A stretch of DNA of 64,000 nt from Saturnia japonica (Eukaryota > Arthropoda > Insecta > Lepidoptera > Saturniidae): assembly GCA_033032175.1 (NCBI GenBank), contig CM065328.1, positions 6,944,690-7,008,689 on the forward strand, read 5' to 3'. Within the stretch, counting starts at the first letter, position 1. Each line of letters opens with the position of its first letter. Below the pieces are notes generated by a model, which was not told the DNA's origin, searched no databases, and saw only the letters and a program-made list of their open reading frames with translations. Below, piece by piece: positions 22,150 to 34,559 of this stretch. The position numbers and the translations under genes were made by a program.

Positions 22150-24739
22150 TATAATATAAATACATAATCAGTATATGTAAAGACTGAGAAACAATGATTT
22201 TATATTATTCGATGAAATTTGAATAAACAATGTATTGGGAATTAGCAATTTATCTAACGAATCTGACGAATTTATTCATTCATGTAACTCCATATTAAGT
22301 AGCTTTCTCTAAATCCGCCCGCCCAGCGCGCTAATATTGACTTCTTATTACCGTGCGCTCACCGTACGGATATCGCATGGTGCGGTGCGGTACCTTACCG
22401 GATAATGCGCTCTAAATAGTTCAGATAGCGGACGTGCCTTAAACATTGCATTATACTACTGAGTTTAGGACCGGTGTCGTCTAAGTTCTACGTGTTATTC
22501 CTTTATTCGAAAGATAACGTTTAAATTTTGTAGTTACTACGAAACTCGTAGAGATGGTAATATTATTTGAGTATTTGAAAAAATATTCATTATCGTATAA
22601 AAAATGTACTTTGAGAGAGAGACTTGATAGGTAAAATCTATCTATAAATAACACTATTAGATATCTACATACTGATTTATGTATTTAGAAGGATATCTAA
22701 CTGATCTAACTAATCTAACCATGCTGAAAAAGAGGATGAAAGTTTGTATGACTATACGTCATTTTTGATGTTAGATTTATAAAAATTGGTATTTGGGAGT
22801 AAGGCATTTCAGCGACGACTGGCGAAGAATTACCGATCTTTCGATGGTGCCATTGTTTTACGATTATGTTGATCTTATTATCAGGGACAGTAGGACCTTT
22901 TTTTTTATTTTGGCTAGCTGCCTATGTATTGCACTTTGCCGTGCTATCGTAAAAAAATTATATTAAAATAATTCCTCTTCCAAAAAATGTATTTTATTAT
23001 TCCTCTGAAACGATACCTAGATATTTTAAAATTTTCTTTTAAACTGAATAGGTAAGTATAGACAGTTCAACTCATTTGTGAATTTGCGAAAAGTGTGTAT
23101 AGAATCAGTGCCTACGTGTGCGTATCCATATGTACAATCAAGTACACAAGAGAATTCTGTTAGCTATTTTACTTATATTACCTATGTATAATTTTTATAC
23201 ATCTAATTTGTTCAAATTGAAATTACATAAATCAACAACTCAATTAGATAAATATATTTTTGTTGAACATATTATTCCGTATTAATACCACTACAAATAC
23301 TAAAATATTTTCATTGTGACAAGTCACATTATCAAGCACAACTACTGGTTAGGTAAAATAATTTCTCCGTGACGAACCAGACATTTTTATTACAGACTGT
23401 ACTTATGGAAATAAGCTATAAAAATCGTGTTGAACGGAAGACGATTGCCGCGTCACCGGTTCCACGATAAACAAACAAAAACTGCATGTTTAAATTACAT
23501 AATTAATAAATTAATTAATTTATGATGAGCTGAAGTAATTATACTTTAAAAGTCAACGTGTGTGTTCTAGCTAGCACATAACAGTATAAATTACTACTTA
23601 CACCCCATTCATTCCTATCAGCTTACCTACTACACCATTGTCATAGTTTGATGTGCTTTGTTCATATTTTAAAACGTAACCCGAGCCAAAATGGCGTCTT
23701 TTAACGTCACAGAAAGTAACATGGCGGCCGGCGGTTATTGTTTGAACGGATCGAGTGAATGTTGATCGATTCATAATATTAATAACACAAAATTCCACAA
23801 ATTAACCGCATACAATTAGATATACAATGGAATTTTAAAGGTGGTTCAATGTATTTATTAAGAACAGTTTAGACGCTTTCACGATTTAAAATTTAATACC
23901 TATGAAAAGTGTTCCTTACTTTTAACGCTTCACTTTGTTTTATTCGTGTATAACTAGGTTTATTAGTTAAAATATTTCGTGAACCACATTTTATATTATC
24001 ATTCTTCACACTAGAACATAGCAGTGTACTTAGTAATTCATTATTTGCGGAAGAAAAATCTGTAGCGAGGATGAGTCCTTAGTCGTACCTGTTCTAAAAA
24101 AATTGAGCTATAGGTACTTGCGTAGCATGGAGTCTAGATATATACAGACGAAAACGGAGAATAGATAATTTTTTGCATACAGTAAAAAACTGTTATTTTT
24201 TAATTACAAACAGACACTTCAATTTTATTAATTTTATAAATGATCGTTTTCCATAAATCTAGGTTTCATGCTGTGTATAATAAGCATACAATAGCTTGTA
24301 CACGATTATTTTAGGAATGAAACCACGTAAATAATCATAAATTTACAGCTCGAAATAAAACAAACTTAATAAGCCATGACTTTATTTGTGTAAAGTTATA
24401 TGGTCACATACGTTCAGCTTAAGATTGAAATGCCCTTAAGTTCACGACGAGTGTAGGTACAAAGGAACCTTACTACAAGGTAAATATCAGAAACAGAGAT
24501 TACCTCAAATGCTGCATTGTTTTAAATGCAATTTTGTTACATAAACGTCTTACCTTGTATTGATCGATATTTCAAAATTAGTAAGTAAACTTAAAAAATG
24601 TATACAGAACTTAACTGTTTTGATGATAAATCTGTCAAAATCATATTTTTTTTACAACAAAGGTGGCAAATAAGCGTAGCATTTGAACGCTTGTAATACT
24701 ATAGGTAATAAATATTATTAGCGCGTTGTCGACATTGAA
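22150..24739. other. Intergenic, no gene seen
   Basis: Mostly unique AT-rich DNA. A GC-richer patch lies at about 22310-22400 (cgcccgcccagcgcgc; ggtgcggtgcggtacc). Another patch near 23690-23740 includes 'catggcggccggcggtt'. No coding sequence or repeat identified. Confidence 0.4.
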
Positions 24740-24865
24740 ATCCCTAACCCAAAGAGCTTTGGAAACCCTACTCGCCGCAAGAACACAAAACTAGGTTATT
24801 GGACTGCAATCTTTTATAGGGTGAAGGTATTCCACCAGTCGGACTGCCCCAAGTACAGATAAATC
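24740..24865 (-). mobile_element. SINE-like family D fragment, antisense
   Basis: Minus strand matches family D: 'ggggcagtccgactggtgga', 'ataccttcaccctataaaag' and 'tagttttgtgttcttgcggc', then 'gagtagggtttccaaagctc'. Truncated. Confidence 0.6.
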
Positions 24866-25269
24866 TCAAAACAAATGCTTTCAATGCAGAAGAAAAATTA
24901 AGATAAAATAAATTTTACCGATTTTTTATAATATTATCACTTCTACGTTTGCCCTAAGAATGACGTTTGTGATTATATTAACAAAACACTACGTAAAGGA
25001 TCGGTTTACTGTTAAAGCTTTAAAAAAGATTTTGTTACTATGTTTTTTAATAATCAATGTTATTTTCAGCCAACCGCGATTGATCGACAAGAGAGGAAAA
25101 AAAATTGAAATGTAACCCCATATGATTTATTTTGCTTTGGCAATAAACTATCGATAATTTAAACGCCAAATATCGATTAAACGATAGTGTAAATTACTAT
25201 CGATCAAATGATAGATAATCGATATTTTGTCAACACTACTTACTAGTTACCTTATTTATGAAATGTTCT

Positions 25270-26065
25270 AATGTTATACTTATATATTATATGGAAGGTA
25301 TTTTCAAGGTTCTGGATTGGGAAAAGTTAGGGATTAATATAAACGGGGCGTAAATCACTCATCTTCGATTTGCTGACAATATCGTAGTTATGAACTGGAA
25401 GACCTCAGAGTAGTACTCGATGAACTAAGTAGAGCCTCGGAACGAGAAGATCTTAAAATTAACATGGACAAGACGAAGGCCATGTCGAACGCCCATACAA
25501 CACCAACTCCTGTAAAGGTCGGAGACTCTATGCTTTAAGTTATTAATGACTATGTTTATGTGGGATAAACTGTTTAGTTGGGAACGCCACATTTCAAAAA
25601 AGAGGTCGATCGTCGAATCCTGCTCGGCTGGGCAGCATTCGGGAAGCAACGTCATATGATCTTCTCGTCCATGAAAGTCTTTCACCAGTGTATACTACCA
25701 GTGATGACCTATGAAACAGAAATGAGATCGCTAAGTATGGGCCTCAATGTCATTCTAAGGGTTTGCCTTTCCTCGGAGTATCTTTGCGTGAACAAATCAG
25801 AAATGAGAAAACTCGCAAAAGAAACAGAGTCATTGAGAAAGTTCTAAGAATTGCTAGACTTAAGTGCAGTGGCCGGGACAAGTACTTTTAGAACAGATGG
25901 CCGATAGGTCCAAAGAGTTCTTATGTGGTGGTTACTCCCCAGAAGACGCAGCGTGGGCAGCCCTCCATAAGTTGGATCGATGTCCTGATAAAGGTTGTGG
26001 GAACCCGCTAAATGCAGACAGTGCAGGACTGGTTATTGTGGCGATTATTAGTGGAGGCCTATGTC
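25270..26065 (+). mobile_element. RTE-like LINE reverse transcriptase relic
   Basis: Plus strand, with several frameshifts and stops, reads as the C-terminal half of an RTE-type reverse transcriptase. It has a catalytic-box remnant FADNIVV (usual FADDI; second Asp replaced by Asn), then LNELSRASE-like and KINMDKTKAMSNAH, then FGKQRHMIFSSMKVFHQCIL with VMTYETE, and a tail AAWAALHKLDRCPDKGCGNP. The element is dead. It continues no further into a recognisable 3' end. Confidence 0.75.
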
Positions 26066-26544
26066 CAACAGGTCCACTTTCGACTGAAATGATGAGGAAT
26101 GCTATAGTATTATCTCTAAATTTATCTATATCGTCTATCTTGGATAAATTTAGATATGTTATATAAATGTTCACTAAACAATTCCTATAGCATGAATAAC
26201 CGAGATCTCATATCTCTCGTCCAATCGGAAAACAGACGCGCGAAAATTCTCTCTCAGAATTATTCGAACTGACTTTTATTACCGTTGTAAATTAACCACG
26301 GTTTTATGGACGTAAACATATTAATATGCAGTAAAAACTTACAATAATGAAGTTTTAGTTTACACTGGGTTTTATAAAGACAGATGGTGCTGGCCCCGGT
26401 CGCTGATTGACAGGAAAACAGGGTGATGATTGAGCGCTGATACAAACCAGTATTTTTATAAATAAATAACGTTTTAGTGATGGGACTGTTAACGTGAGTG
26501 GATGTCGACACTTTTTTATCGTTGCATGAAAACAGTATGAACAC

Positions 26545-26725
26545 ATGATGGTAAGTACAGTGAAATCAAACAACAGCAGCGACCGACCATCATGGGATAT
26601 ATAATATACCTGCTCAGATGTTCCTTTATGTTATGTTTGAAGGTCTCCATAATGTGGAATGGAAGGAACATCCTGGCCAGGAGATAGTTTCACAGCTTTA
26701 CAGTATAGTAAAGATGTGAAAAAGA
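26545..26725 (+). repeat. Interspersed repeat, family E
   Basis: 'gatggtaagtacagtgaaat', 'atgttatgtttgaaggtctc', 'ggccaggagatagtttcaca' and 'gctttacagtatagtaaaga'. Same order as at 17450-17665. Confidence 0.5.
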
Positions 26726-27024
26726 CAACGTTTTGGTTTAAGATTTAACCACATTGATCATAAGATTTTAGATTATTCACCATACAAAATACACATACAT
26801 ACAAAGTATATTAAATTAATTTATATTAATATCAAATGCAAAAAGTTCAAATGAACTGCGGTTTTAGTACTTAAATACCGAATTTTACTAACTTAACTTC
26901 GATATTTAACCATTAAATACATAGAAATGTCAAAATAATCAATAGCCATATTTGTTGTGCTCAAGTTTTTATACTAAATAGTTCATATATATTATTTTAA
27001 TGAAAGTTTTAATATAATAGTCAC

Positions 27025-27200
27025 CTTTTATTAATATCTTCACTGGGTACTATTATAAAGAGGTAATGCTTATGAATATGTTTGTAGGAATTAATATCCA
27101 GAACTACTGATCCGATTCTAAAAATTCTTCCACTGATAGAAAGCAACATTTAGGCTATGTTTAATGTTATCAAGTTTAATATTGTAATTTACGCATACCA
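27025..27200 (+). repeat. Degenerate Helitron-like or related repeat
   Basis: Contains 'actattataaagaggtaatg', 'actgatccgattctaaaaat' and 'ttccactgatagaaagcaac', wording common to lepidopteran non-autonomous elements. Termini are not identifiable. Confidence 0.35.
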
Positions 27201-27204
27201 AAGT

Positions 27205-27984
27205 CCCAGGTGGTTGCTAGTATTGTATATCTTTGTACCAAAAATATGACAGATACTTACATAACATCATTAATAAGCAAAAATGAACAGAAAATTATTC
27301 AAGTGATCTTATTAACGATAACAAAAGAAACGCAAAGATTACATATATTTACAAGAATACAGAAAGATATCGATAATAACGCTTACACGCTATCCCTAAA
27401 CTAAAAATCAGTTTATTGTAAACGTTGCACGTTTATCTACCGGTGTTATTATTTGGTCCAGTCTCGGGCTCCGGTGATGACGTTCAAGCCAGACGCCGCG
27501 CCGCGCCGTGCTGCGCTGCAAGAGAGATCAATTCGAAAAGTATAAAACTCGTCTACACACTACACCGCCATTTCCCGCCTCGCTTCTCCAACATGTCATG
27601 TTTTACAGCGTAAAGCGCTTACCACACTGTATTCATTCGGGGACGTTGTCAAGACCAGCTAGATAGAAGAAAAAAAACAGAGCCAGTCATATGGACGGCC
27701 GACAGGAGAGAAAACACAATTTTGAATTTTTCAATCAATTATAGACTGAATTATTGCAGTATATTACAATGTATTAGTGCATATATGTGTATACACGTAC
27801 ACAGGCCGCTATACTATGCGTCGCTAGTTTGACGCAAGCGCAATACGTCACGAGCATGTCGAGGTCATTGGTGACGCGAAGGTCACGCGAACCCATAAGT
27901 ATTTCCCCTACTAAAAACGCCCAACGCAGCTAAATAAGTTTTTAAATTCATAAACAATAAACTTTGACTTTCCACTTTAAAAAA
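27205..27984. other. Intergenic with GC-richer island
   Basis: 27450-27620 and 27790-27910 are GC-richer than their surroundings and hold CpG-rich words (agacgccgcgccgcgccgtg). Two AGGTCA half-sites lie at 27862-27867 and 27880-27885 in direct orientation. No gene seen; a regulatory role is only possible. Confidence 0.35.
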
Positions 27985-28065
27985 CCCAAGCCCGGTGAAG
28001 CTGTAAAAGCCGTCTGAGGTTCCAGGGCCCTCATGGCAAACAGTATAGACAGTTTAAAAAAAAAA
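27985..28065 (+). mobile_element. ~78-bp poly(A) retroposon
   Basis: 'gcccggtgaagctgtaaaag', 'ccgtctgaggttccagggcc', 'ctcatggcaaacagtataga' and 'cagttt', then an A run. Target duplication not clear. Confidence 0.75.
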
Positions 28066-30363
28066 AGTTATATTTGTAATTTTATCTTAAATGTCTATTA
28101 AGAAACTGGGGGAAAAAATACATGTACAGACAGAACTATTAATAATATAGATTATACTAAAAATGCATACATAGTTTCTAACGAAGTTAGAAAATAGTTC
28201 TGTGAATAAATTTCATTATCTTTAATATTGTATTTTGGTGGCATAACAATATATATTTATTTTCAGAAGTCCTAGATAAAACAAAGAACAATAAAACCGA
28301 TAGCGTCGTTAAAAAATAATTATTATTTAAAATAATAATGCACAGTGTGGAAGCGGCTTTTAACTATAGTGTAACGCTTTAGTTTTTTTGTATAGGAGAG
28401 TCGTAAAATTAATTAGTTCGTAGATACAAGCTTGTGAATTATGAGGCTAAGACTTGAAAATATTTTAACGAACAACAATTGAACTGATTGGGATGTTTCT
28501 CGATGGTGTTGCCCTCGATTCTATTTTTTTTATTTGTTATTAAGTTTTACCTTGAGATAACTTCCGCTGTTAGTGCAAATATTCTAGTCGCTCACTGTTT
28601 TTTCCTATTTACAACGCAGTATTTTCTAATATTACGCGAATAATATTCAATATAATTCATGAAGCTGTCCATATTATGTTTTTTTTTGTGTTTTCAAAAT
28701 TATAAACGCTTAAAGGATTCTAAATAATAAAAAAGATTCTCAGAATTTTAAGCCTATCTTTATAAAAACACCTGCCTATTTCAAATTTAAGTTTACTATC
28801 GGAATAAAGTGTATTTTTAATTGAATATTTATATCAACCAAAGTAACTGTTTAAAAATAAATTAAACTTGGCCTTATACAATTATTAAATTTTCAGGTAA
28901 ATGAAAACTGTTTTTGTTCAGGCATAAAAGTAGTTCAAAAATTAAATAATTATAACTAAAAATCTTTAAAAGTTCTAAAAAGCGGCTAATATTTATTATA
29001 GGTTTGTAAAATCTGCCAATATTTAAATATTTTTAACAGTTACTTTGGACAGAATATAAAATTAATTATTCTATGCCTTGTATTAATACGATGGTAACTT
29101 ACTTGTAACGCGCAAGAACACCATCGCCTTGAAGGACGTGGTATGATGAGGAACAAAATTTGATTGCATCTTGTTAGTTAAAATTTTACTGCACTTGATA
29201 AATAATGGTCTTCTAGGCTTAGCGTATTCTTATATTTAGTTACATATGTCACTTCACATCAGATACTTACATCCTTTATGTGTTGCATTGTTTTATAAAT
29301 AAAAATCTTGTGTGCGTCTATTAGTGATTCTATAACTTATGGCGACATGGCTAATTCATCTCTTCTTAAAGATCTAAACCGGGGCGGGAGTCTAATCAGC
29401 TGAGGATCTAGATTTTCAGTTTGGAGAGAGTCATAGATTGAAGTTCTTGAAGGTTGAAAAATGAAAGAATTATACCAAAATTATTATACGAAGTATCGAA
29501 CGATGAATCCGCCACCCGACTCCGTGAGTCTCTAGGTTAAATGCAAAAACAGCCGGAACAAATTACTAAACTTGCCAGGTCTCCGCAACCAATGTTAGAA
29601 ATCGAGACGTATAGCAAGCTTATTTAAAGATATGTTAAGATCCGATAGGTGGCATTATGATCGAGCGATTAACTACCGGACAGAGAAGAACATCGTCTGC
29701 CGTTAAAGTCGTTGTCGAATTATTAAATTAACTAATGGTATGGCCTTAGCTCCGCACGCATTTGTTACTACGCAGTAGTTATTTACATTCCGTACTTTTA
29801 TTTTAACTCATATTATTAACAATTCATATGCTGTATTAATTGAAGAATGACATGTATTTCTCGTGCACAATTTTTATCAAAATCGGTTGAAAAATATTAT
29901 TTTATTCTACGACATCTGATGATGTATTATTGACGATTCTTATAGCCGCTCAATTATGGTATAATGTATCGTCGTCTACAAAATTTCATCAATATCGGTC
30001 TAGTTTCTTTTTTACTATGTTTCAAAGCATTATTGAAAAATCTTATACCCTATCAATTGACTTTTGTTTTACTGATCTGTGAATAAACCAATGATAGAAA
30101 TATCCCGTGTACCTAATTTCATAAGAATCAGTTTTTGAGTTAAATCCAGACATACAAACGAACAAAAAACAATTTATGGTGTTATATTCGTACTCAGTAT
30201 CGTTCATATAGTGATCCTATCGGAAAATTTGAATATAAAACATTAATTGTACAGATTCTGTCTGTACAGAACTACACATTTACTAATTAGATGCAATGCT
30301 GATTTTAAGTTTCTGTAAATACATCATAAAATTTTTGGTAGTTACCTACTATGATTTTGTATA
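28066..30363. other. Intergenic, no gene seen
   Basis: Very AT-rich. A weak, degenerate resemblance to SINE C around 29090-29290 ('taggcttagcgt'; 'cacttcacatcagat') is too decayed to annotate alone. 29390-29760 is less AT-rich but has no readable protein. Confidence 0.4.
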
Positions 30364-30775
30364 CAGTGTAAACTCTTTATAACGAAACTCAAGGGACTGA
30401 GCATTTTTTGTCGTTATAGAGAGTTATCGTTATATGGAGTAAACAAAAATACAACAAAATTAACAAGAATTTTTAATATGTATGTCTTAGATAATAAATG
30501 CTTATAAATTATTGTTTACACATATAGTCTGATAACTTTGTCTGACGTTTTTTGCTATGCCAGTACTTGTTTTGTATTATTTTATGTATTCTATTCAAAT
30601 CTAGATATGTGGTGGAATCGTCTTCCTACACATTTCTTCGTAATAGAGAATGGCGAATCGCTATAAAGAGTGTTTCAATATGTGGGTTTTAACGCAAACC
30701 AACCAAGTTGGGCTCACTTCAACGTTATAGGGAGTTTATCGTTATAAAGGATAACGTTATAAAGAGTTTACAATG
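30364..30775. mobile_element. pogo/Tigger-like MITE, 412 bp
   Basis: Left end CAGTGTAAACTCTTTATAAC and right end GTTATAAAGAGTTTACAATG are inverted repeats, flanked by TA on both sides (30362-30363, 30776-30777). Subterminal repeats of 'cgttataNNgagttNtcgtt' follow at both ends. CAGT ends, TA target and cgttata repeats are typical of pogo-type mariner relatives. No transposase. Confidence 0.8.
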
Positions 30776-30902
30776 TATTTCTAAAACTTTCGGCAAGCGT
30801 TGAAAGAATTCATCATGAGGTAACTTGCATGCCTACATCATGTCTATTGATTAGCAGTGTTATAATAATTTTAGTTGTAGTTTAAAAACGTCAAATCAAC
30901 CA

Positions 30903-31127
30903 ACACTCGACAATACTTACAGCACAAATATCATAACTGTTCAATGCCTATTACATTACATTAAACTGACTTAAATAAATAGGCTGGCATTATGTTAAAA
31001 AATGCAAGTAATGTAATAGTCAAATCGAAAAAATAAAAACAATATCATCGAAATAACAAACAGTCGACAAAGTTTACAACACAAAAACGTAACTGTCCAA
31101 TACTTAGCACATTAGACCTAAACGGAC
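30903..31127 (+). repeat. Diverged direct repeat of ~67 bp
   Basis: 30903-30971 (cactcgacaatacttacagc ... gttcaatgcctattacatta) and 31062-31127 (cagtcgacaaagtttacaac ... gtccaatacttagcacatta) align in the same direction, about 160 bp apart. Function unknown. Confidence 0.45.
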
Positions 31128-31559
31128 GCAGTTTATATAGCGATATAATTGAATTTCGCTCCGGCCTACTTTAGGACAGAGACAAATATATTATTAACAT
31201 ACAAGCTTTCTTTTTATCACTCCCGTTGACCTTCGCTAAGTGGCTGAGAATGTGCCACCGATCCGCTTTGCTTACTTATACGAAAAAAAAGGAAGAAATT
31301 GGATACATAATTGTCAAAAGATGTAAGTTATAAAAATTCTGATTTTAAGTTTTTTGTGGGAATATACATCTTACTTTTCATTGGAATCCCTATTTGAACA
31401 TTGAGAAATGTAAAAAAAAATTACATCTTGTTTTATAAAAACATAAGTTAATGAATATGAATTATTTAAAAATGTGTTTATATTCTTTTTATTTTTATTA
31501 TTAGGTATTCAAAGTCTTAAAATATTCCAAGAAGTTTTTGTCGGGATCTTATTCTGTTA

Positions 31560-31860
31560 AGTAGTTAGTGGTTTTTATTTTTTATTTATAAATTTGTATT
31601 ATTTGACCTCATATTGTGTAATACAGTTGGCACTATGCATAATACAGTTTTTATATTGTAGCTCCAGTGAAATAGATTGGAAATAATAAGACGGACAATG
31701 AATTCTGTGATGCTACAAAAACTTCCTGGAGAGTAGTGCTAACAAAGAAGTCACCATTTTTAAACTAAAATCATTACAGGACTGTAGAATTATTCACTGG
31801 ACAATAGCAATAATAATCTTCGATAAAGAAGACTGGCTTCCAAGTTACAAAAATAAATTA
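31560..31860 (+). mobile_element. Solo arm of the foldback element family
   Basis: Same order of words as 12010-12300: 'attgtgtaatacagttggca', 'gtgaaatagattgg', 'gctacaaaaacttcctggag', 'gtcaccatttttaaacta' and 'atagcaataataatcttcga', then 'gactggcttccaagtta'. Confidence 0.6.
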
Positions 31861-31864
31861 CCGA

Positions 31865-32634
31865 ATAAACTGTATAAAAATTATTATGATATAGATATCA
31901 GATCAAAGTTTGGAATCAAATGTACTACTTAGTGATCTTTGAAAGCTACGTAGCTACCAGAATGCCATCATCGCGCGACTCTACAGACAAGTAATGATTA
32001 GTGTTTCATCTCGTCTCTGTAATCTAAAAATGTATCAATATTACATTGTATTTTTTAAAATATATATTATCTAATTCTAATATAAAATATATTACAAATA
32101 TAAAAGTACATTGTATGATGTTTATTCAACAAAAACGTTATAACGGCTGGACAGATTCTAATGAAATTGGATAGGACATGGGGTTTTTTTAATGCGCAGC
32201 GAAGCGGGCTGGTCATTTCTAGCACCTGCTTAATAGCAAAAATCTAAAACAATTTTAGATTTTAAACGTGTGTTATATTTGTTTCAATGGAAAAATAACA
32301 ATATCAAAGTTGCATGGTTTTGACAAATAGTTACTGCCGATGCGTACATAATGACGTAGCTGCGACATTGTCGACCTTACTGGCAGTGAGTAAACAAAAG
32401 AATAAAGATTTGCTCTCTATGAATAAAATAAAAATAGTAAGAGATGATATCTTGCAAACTGGCTGAACGAAGGATTTGCCGACTTATTATATTTCTAATA
32501 ACAGGAACATATTAACTTCGGAACGTAAATTTATAAATCTGTAGAGTTGGCATTAAAATAAACTTAAGGCTTGCAATATAGGTAAGATATGTTGTTCGGC
32601 ACACATTGTATAGCTACTAAGATATCTTCAACGT
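31865..32634. other. Intergenic, no gene seen
   Basis: AT-rich. A fragment near 32125-32215 ('ggctggacagattctaatga', 'gcgcagcgaagcgggctggt') resembles a Helitron-like or LINE tail common in Lepidoptera. No coding sequence. Confidence 0.4.
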
Positions 32635-32639
32635 AATAA

Positions 32640-32755
32640 ACCTGAAAATCTGTTACCAAGCACCAATAGGTGTGTTCCGGCAGCATCTTGGACCATCCCG
32701 TCATTTAAGATCAGGTGAGATTGTGGCGATAACGATAAACATAAATAACGATTTA
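32640..32755 (+). mobile_element. SINE family C, 3' fragment
   Basis: 'caccaataggtgtgttccgg', 'cttggaccatcccgtcattt' and 'aagatcaggtgagattgtgg', ending in a 'cgataaacataaataacg' tail. Confidence 0.65.
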
Positions 32756-33104
32756 AAAATCTGGTTTTAGACCAAAGGTTGTAAACAAAAAAAAATCTCA
32801 AAAGTTAGTGATAGGCTTTTTACACGTGGCAAAAGCTATCCTTGTTCGTTCCGGCTTTTCACTGTATTGCTAAATTGTCAATAAAAAAAATCGCTTAAGT
32901 TTCAATTATTTTATTCCTGTACAGTTATACTACTAAGGTTCCAGTAACAATAGTAACATATATTATGACGATAAGTTCCAATGAAAATAACCGCTTAAAT
33001 TTAATGACTCTTTTAATTGGGTTGTCAGTAAGTATAGCAGGTATGAATATTGTATTTATGAATAAACATTATGCCTTACTTACAGTATAACTGTAGTAGG
33101 TAAC

Positions 33105-33222
33105 TGCCTCATTAGCCTAGTGGTCGTTAGCGCGACTGCTATGAGTGAGATCCTGGGTTCGAATCCCAGGTCGAGCAAAGTGTTACTGGGTTTTTCCTAT
33201 AAAATTCTTTAGTGATTATCTA
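33105..33222 (+). mobile_element. tRNA-derived SINE family A, 5' half
   Basis: The clearest tRNA-like head in the window: 'cctcattagcctagtggtcg' (A box), 'gatcctgggttcgaatccca' (B box ggttcgaatcc), then 'ggtcgagcaaagtgttactg', stopping after 'ttcctataaaattctt'. It is not a tRNA gene: no anticodon arm can be folded with confidence and it runs on into the SINE body. Confidence 0.8.
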
Positions 33223-33224
33223 GT

Positions 33225-33660
33225 ATATTATTTTTTAGTATAGTATGTATATCCCTTTGTACAAGATCTTCATAAGACAGGCCGAGACGCTTCGTTCCCT
33301 TCTGGACATTTGCTATTCAAGTGGCATGTGGCCTGCCACGTTCATGGAAAAGCATTTCCTGACAACGTGGTTTTAGGTCTTCGTATTACGTGCCCCTATT
33401 TTAGCCTGGACTTGGAAATCTTTTCAATAATGGGCACTCTTATAAATTTCTTTATGCACTTTGTCTTGAAGCGTAATTCCACTCGTCCAATGCTACATAT
33501 CTATTTCAGTGGTGTTCAATTTTTGTTCGTGGATTTTCTTGCTTTCACTGCTGTTTTGTGAATCTTTTCTTTCGTTCTTATCAGCATTATTGGACCACAA
33601 AGAATTCCTGTTAGTACCTATACACCACTTATTCCACCTAGACGTTCTTCTGAACTTAAT
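33225..33660. other. Unrecognised sequence, less AT-rich
   Basis: Has open frames on both strands up to 83 codons (33310-33561 plus) but the readings have no recognisable motif. May be a decayed retroelement. Confidence 0.3.
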
Positions 33661-33661
33661 A

Positions 33662-34123
33662 TCAGTTATAGCAGAGTAGCTGTGTCCCATCGTATTAGAT
33701 TTATTCGATCAACCACCAGCAATGCACGCGTGTAACCTATTATATCAGATTTGTACATTGTTTGATGTTAAGGTCGTACGTAGCATGAAGTTACATGTCC
33801 TGTAAACTTTTACAATAAATACGGTATAAAATTCAAAACGATTTAGTGAATCGATCCGTTATCTAAACTCAATGTTTAGCTCAAGATATTGTTTTTTGTT
33901 TGAACATGCTAAACTCAGTAACTACTAGTTATATTTAAAAAAATCGTTTTGAATTTTATACCGTATTTATTGTAAAAGTTTACAGGACATGTAACTTCAT
34001 GCTACGTACGACCTTAACATCAAACAATGTACAAATCTGATATGATAGGTTACACGGGTGCATTGCTGGTGGTTGATCGAATAAATCTAACACGATGGGA
34101 CACAGCTACTCTGCTATAACTGA
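33662..34123. repeat. Long near-perfect inverted repeat, 183-bp arms
   Basis: Arms 33662-33844 and 33941-34123 are reverse complements with only three mismatches by eye, separated by a 96-bp spacer. The outer parts of the arms (agctgtgtcccatcgt; atgcacccgtgtaacct) are related to the Helitron-like repeat at 16400-16606. No target duplication is evident at the outer borders. Confidence 0.9.
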
Positions 34124-34559
34124 CCAATTATAAGACTTCATGAATATGTACTAAGAATGTAGATAATTATGAAATGTTTTTATATAATATTCTTGCCGTA
34201 TCTACCATATTGTTAAGTCACGCAATCAGTGTATTAAAGACATTTATAGATTATTCATTTGTATCTCGCAAAATCGATTCTTTTATGTTATTGTTTGTAC
34301 GTCGTTTGGTCTGCGTCTCTGATGTTTCGCGTAATTGCTTGATCCCTTTTACAAGCTTATATTTGTCATTTACAGAAAATCTTTCCCAGTAATAAAACGG
34401 ATTAAACATATATTTTACTAGCGGTAAAAGTAATTTTGCACATTGTTTGATAAGTTTACAAAAGTTAAATATATTAAGTATGTGTTTTTGTATAATAACA
34501 ATATTACATGTCTGTCTGTCCGTTGACTTATTATAACTTGATTATAGATAGTGTTTTTA

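Noticed and set aside
26260..26573. Overlapping minus-strand ORFs of 72-94 codons
   Set aside because: No motif; they extend across unique AT-rich DNA into a family E repeat.
29090..29290. SINE C copy
   Set aside because: Only short words match; too decayed to separate from chance.
33112..33180. tRNA gene (good A and B boxes)
   Set aside because: It continues directly into the SINE A body and has relatives across the window; no convincing acceptor or anticodon stems.
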